The notes beneath the pieces were generated by a model. The model saw only the letters and a program-made list of their open reading frames with translations. It ran no database searches and was not told the origin of the DNA. Shown here piece after piece: positions 61,860 to 64,000 of a stretch of DNA of 64,000 nt. The position numbers and the translations under genes are program-made. Numbering within the stretch: the first letter of the stretch is position 1; every line of letters starts with the position of its first letter. The stretch comes from AV80 sp035536995 (GTDB lineage: Bacteria > Verrucomicrobiota > Verrucomicrobiia > Chthoniobacterales > UBA10450): positions 1 through 64,000 of the forward strand of contig DATLNB010000043.1 in NCBI GenBank assembly GCA_035536995.1, in the 5' to 3' direction.

Positions 61860-62498
61860 GTGACGCCGACCGAACCACTCCAAAGCTACCAACCGCGCGG
61901 GATATTCTCGACCTGGCTCGGTATCGTGCTTCTCTTCGCTCTCTTCGGATTGATCGCGCTGGTTGTAGTCCGGGCGGCGCCACGCGGAAGCGACTTCGAA
62001 AAGAAGCGCGGCGAGACCCGGGCCAAGAAATTGGAGGACGCGCAGAAGGAATATTTCACGTCGCTGACCAGTTACGCGTGGGTCGACAAAGCCAAGGGGA
62101 CAGCGCGGATTCCGGTGACTGACGCAATGAAGTTAACCGTCGCCGAGCTCGCGCAGAAAAAGCCGACGGCAGCCGGCCCGATTGCGCCCGACCCCGCTGC
62201 TGCGCCGGCTGCACCTGCCGGACCGGGTGCCTCACCTGCAGCGACGGCGCCCACCACCGCTCCGCCAGCGGCTGATGGCGCGAAGCCTTCACCAGGCGCG
62301 GGTGGCCACGAATCGGAGCAGCAGCCTGCGGCAGGCGCGAATCCGCCGTCGGCCCCGCCGAACACACAACCGGGCGCCAGCTCCACCCCGGCGGCATCCG
62401 CGCCGCCAGCCCCGGCCAAAGCGCAGGCCAGTCCGTCGCCCTCGCCGGCAGCGACTGCGCCGGGAACACCTTTACCAATTCGGGGCAAGACTCCATGA
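61860..62498 (+). CDS. Small membrane-anchored protein with Ala/Pro-rich tail in the respiratory operon
   Basis: The 212-residue protein (GTG start) has one membrane helix (WLGIVLLFALFGLIALVVV) and a short conserved-looking segment, YFTSLTSYAWVDKAKGTARIPVTDAMKLTVAEL. About 110 Ala/Pro/Ser-rich residues follow. The WVDKAKGTARIP segment resembles linker proteins between complex III and oxidase genes in Verrucomicrobia. It may help assemble the respiratory supercomplex. This is inferred from position between actF and the CcoN-like gene, with which it overlaps by 4 bp. Confidence 0.75.
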   Translation: MTPTEPLQSYQPRGIFSTWLGIVLLFALFGLIALVVVRAAPRGSDFEKKRGETRAKKLEDAQKEYFTSLTSYAWVDKAKGTARIPVTDAMKLTVAELAQKKPTAAGPIAPDPAAAPAAPAGPGASPAATAPTTAPPAADGAKPSPGAGGHESEQQPAAGANPPSAPPNTQPGASSTPAASAPPAPAKAQASPSPSPAATAPGTPLPIRGKTP

Positions 62499-64000
62499 CG
62501 CCGCAACCGCCCATGAATCCCGCTGAAGTGCCGTTGAAGGTTCCCGACAGCGCCGCCGTGCCCTCGCCCGATAGCCAGGTCACGACGCACGACGTCGAGC
62601 AGGTCGAACGGGCGTTGATCGATGCTTCGACCCGTTTGCCGGTCCTTTTCTTTTACGCGTCCGGGATCATCTGGCTCTTGCTCGGCACACTCTTGGCGGG
62701 GTTCACTTCATGGAAGCTCCACGCGCCCGACTTACTGGCTAATTGCGAATGGCTCACCTGGGGCCGGGTTCGCCCCGCCCACATGAACGTCATGGTCTAT
62801 GGCTGGGCTTCCATGGCCGGAATCGGCACCGCGATCTGGCTGATGGCGCGTCTTTGCCGAACCACTCTGCGTCATCCGCTTCTCCTTATTGCCGGCGGCG
62901 CGTTCTGGAACCTCGGCGTCCTTGTCGGCGTCGGCGGAATTTTGGCGGGCGACAGTACCGGCTACGAATGGCTCGAGTTTCCGCCCTACGCTTCGATCCT
63001 CCTTTTTGTCGCGTATTCCCTCGTCGTTTCTTGGGCCTTGCTGATGTTCCGTTTTCGGCGCGGCGATCACATTTACATCACGCAATGGTACCTGCTCGGA
63101 GCGTTCCTCTGGTTCCCATGGGTTTATGGCGCGACCCAGATCATGCTCTTCGCCGCACCGGTTCAGGGCGTCATGCAGGTGGCGGTCACCTGGTGGTTTG
63201 CCAACAATCTGCTCTTCCTCTGGTTCGGCGCGATCGGGCTCGGCACCGCCTATTACATGATCCCGAAAGTGATCGGGCGGCCGGTTTACAGCTATCACCT
63301 CGCGGCCATCGGTTTCTGGACTTACGCCCTCTTTGCCAGCTGGACCGGAATGCAACGCCTCGTCGACGGCCCGTTCCCGGCCTGGATGATTACGGCCAGC
63401 ATCGCCGCGACGATTCTGACCATCATTCCGGTAGCAACGGTCGGCTTGAATCACCACATGACGATGCGCGGGTATTTTGGCCTGATGCGTTACAGCCCGA
63501 CCCTGCGCTTCACCGTCTTCGGCGCGGCCGCTTACACGGCCTTCAGTTTACTCGGCGTTTTCCTTTCCCTGCGTTCCGTCGCCGGTTACGTCCACTTCAG
63601 TGAAGCGAGCATCGCCTATTCGCACCTCGGCCTTTACGCCTTTTTCACGATGATCATTTTCGGCTCGATGTATTACATCGTGCCACGGCTGGTCGGGCGA
63701 GAATGGCGTTATGCCTCGCTCATCAAGCTCCACTTCTGGTCGTCGGCTTACGGGGTGGGCTTGATGGTCCTGACGCTCTTCTTCGGCGGCATCGCCCAGG
63801 GCAACAGCATGAACGATCCATCTCTGGCTTTCACGGAAACAACCGACTCGGTTCTGCCTTACCTCCGCGGCCGCAGTCTTTCCGGGATGCTCCTGACGGT
63901 CGCGCACTTCATTTTCGCGTTTCACTTTGGCCTTATGCTTTTCGGGCTTGGGCGGACGGCGAGCATGCCCACATTTTTGAACCCGCAGGAAGACGAAGCG
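62495..64000 (+). CDS. CcoN-like (cbb3-type) cytochrome c oxidase subunit I, partial
   Basis: The first 502 residues are in the window. After about 45 N-terminal residues the helices begin (VLFFYASGIIWLLLGTLLAG). RVRPAHMNVMVYGW carries the expected low-spin heme His. NHHMTM keeps two adjacent His as in the CuB site. The CuB motif that reads WWYGHN in typical CcoN is WWFANN here, and GHxHLG reads AYSHLG, so one CuB ligand and the proximal heme b3 His appear replaced. It may be a divergent or non-catalytic subunit; alignment is needed. ATG 62495 overlaps the previous stop; ATG 62513 is possible. Confidence 0.85.
   Translation, partial: MTPQPPMNPAEVPLKVPDSAAVPSPDSQVTTHDVEQVERALIDASTRLPVLFFYASGIIWLLLGTLLAGFTSWKLHAPDLLANCEWLTWGRVRPAHMNVMVYGWASMAGIGTAIWLMARLCRTTLRHPLLLIAGGAFWNLGVLVGVGGILAGDSTGYEWLEFPPYASILLFVAYSLVVSWALLMFRFRRGDHIYITQWYLLGAFLWFPWVYGATQIMLFAAPVQGVMQVAVTWWFANNLLFLWFGAIGLGTAYYMIPKVIGRPVYSYHLAAIGFWTYALFASWTGMQRLVDGPFPAWMITASIAATILTIIPVATVGLNHHMTMRGYFGLMRYSPTLRFTVFGAAAYTAFSLLGVFLSLRSVAGYVHFSEASIAYSHLGLYAFFTMIIFGSMYYIVPRLVGREWRYASLIKLHFWSSAYGVGLMVLTLFFGGIAQGNSMNDPSLAFTETTDSVLPYLRGRSLSGMLLTVAHFIFAFHFGLMLFGLGRTASMPTFLNPQEDEA

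Overview
The window is a GC-rich bacterial chromosome segment with about 50 protein genes on both strands. It looks like Verrucomicrobiota, probably a soil Chthoniobacterales/Spartobacteria-type lineage. This is an inference from the alternative complex III operon followed by a CcoN-like gene, paired ECF sigma factors and Ser/Thr kinases, several secreted proteins sharing one unusual C-terminal module, and many short intergenic palindromes. I saw no rRNA, tRNA, CRISPR array, transposase or prophage.

Layout. 1-3.6 kb: partial sigma factor, FolB, a Nudix hydrolase, TatC and prepilin peptidase. 3.7-9.1 kb (minus): a HAD phosphatase overlapping glycogen debranching enzyme GlgX, a secreted amidase-2 protein and a YihY-type membrane protein. 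9.2-12.5 kb: an MGDG-synthase-like glycosyltransferase, then NagA overlapping an amidohydrolase. 12.7-17.2 kb: a lipid/envelope cluster (halogenase-like flavoprotein, acyltransferase, small membrane protein, polysaccharide deacetylase, convergent methyltransferase). 17.2-25.6 kb: ATP-grasp/alpha-E pair, a giant ABCG-like transporter and FtsH. 25.7-34.2 kb: secreted repeat-module proteins, an ECF sigma/TPR-kinase pair, HPF and a host-attachment-family protein. 34.3-43.2 kb: M24 peptidase, Zn-peptidase, a sigma/membrane protein/pseudo-HtrA operon, LigA and a kinase-MurQ fusion. 43.4-52.9 kb: small membrane proteins, a frameshifted DUF2157 gene with its GDYXXLXY partner, an active HtrA, lysine 2,3-aminomutase, a beta-helix protein and an exported amidohydrolase. 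53.2-64 kb: actABCDEF, a small membrane protein and a CcoN-like subunit cut by the window end. The last block would move electrons from quinol to cytochrome c and onward.

The most unusual feature is how repeats sit inside operons. At five junctions (flavoprotein/acyltransferase, ATP-grasp/alpha-E, actA/actB, actB/actC, actC/actD) the gap is filled or partly filled by a palindrome or short-period repeat element. At each one a small open frame starts at the upstream stop codon (GTGA, TGATG, ATGA, TAATG, ATGA) and ends at or next to the downstream start codon. One insertion (actC/actD) is flanked by a perfect 18-bp direct repeat that duplicates the ribosome binding site and start. The pattern suggests that repeat insertions are tolerated in operons when they leave a bridging frame that preserves translational coupling.

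Other points: REP-like elements (GTAG plus a hairpin, often with a central CTGTG) that supply the TAG stop of three genes; inverted arms built from 6-, 7- or 8-bp repeats whose sequence differs at each locus; a secreted-protein family with tandem modules of about 125 residues plus a decayed remnant; an HtrA relative lacking all three catalytic residues; and a CcoN-like protein that appears to lack two active-site histidines.
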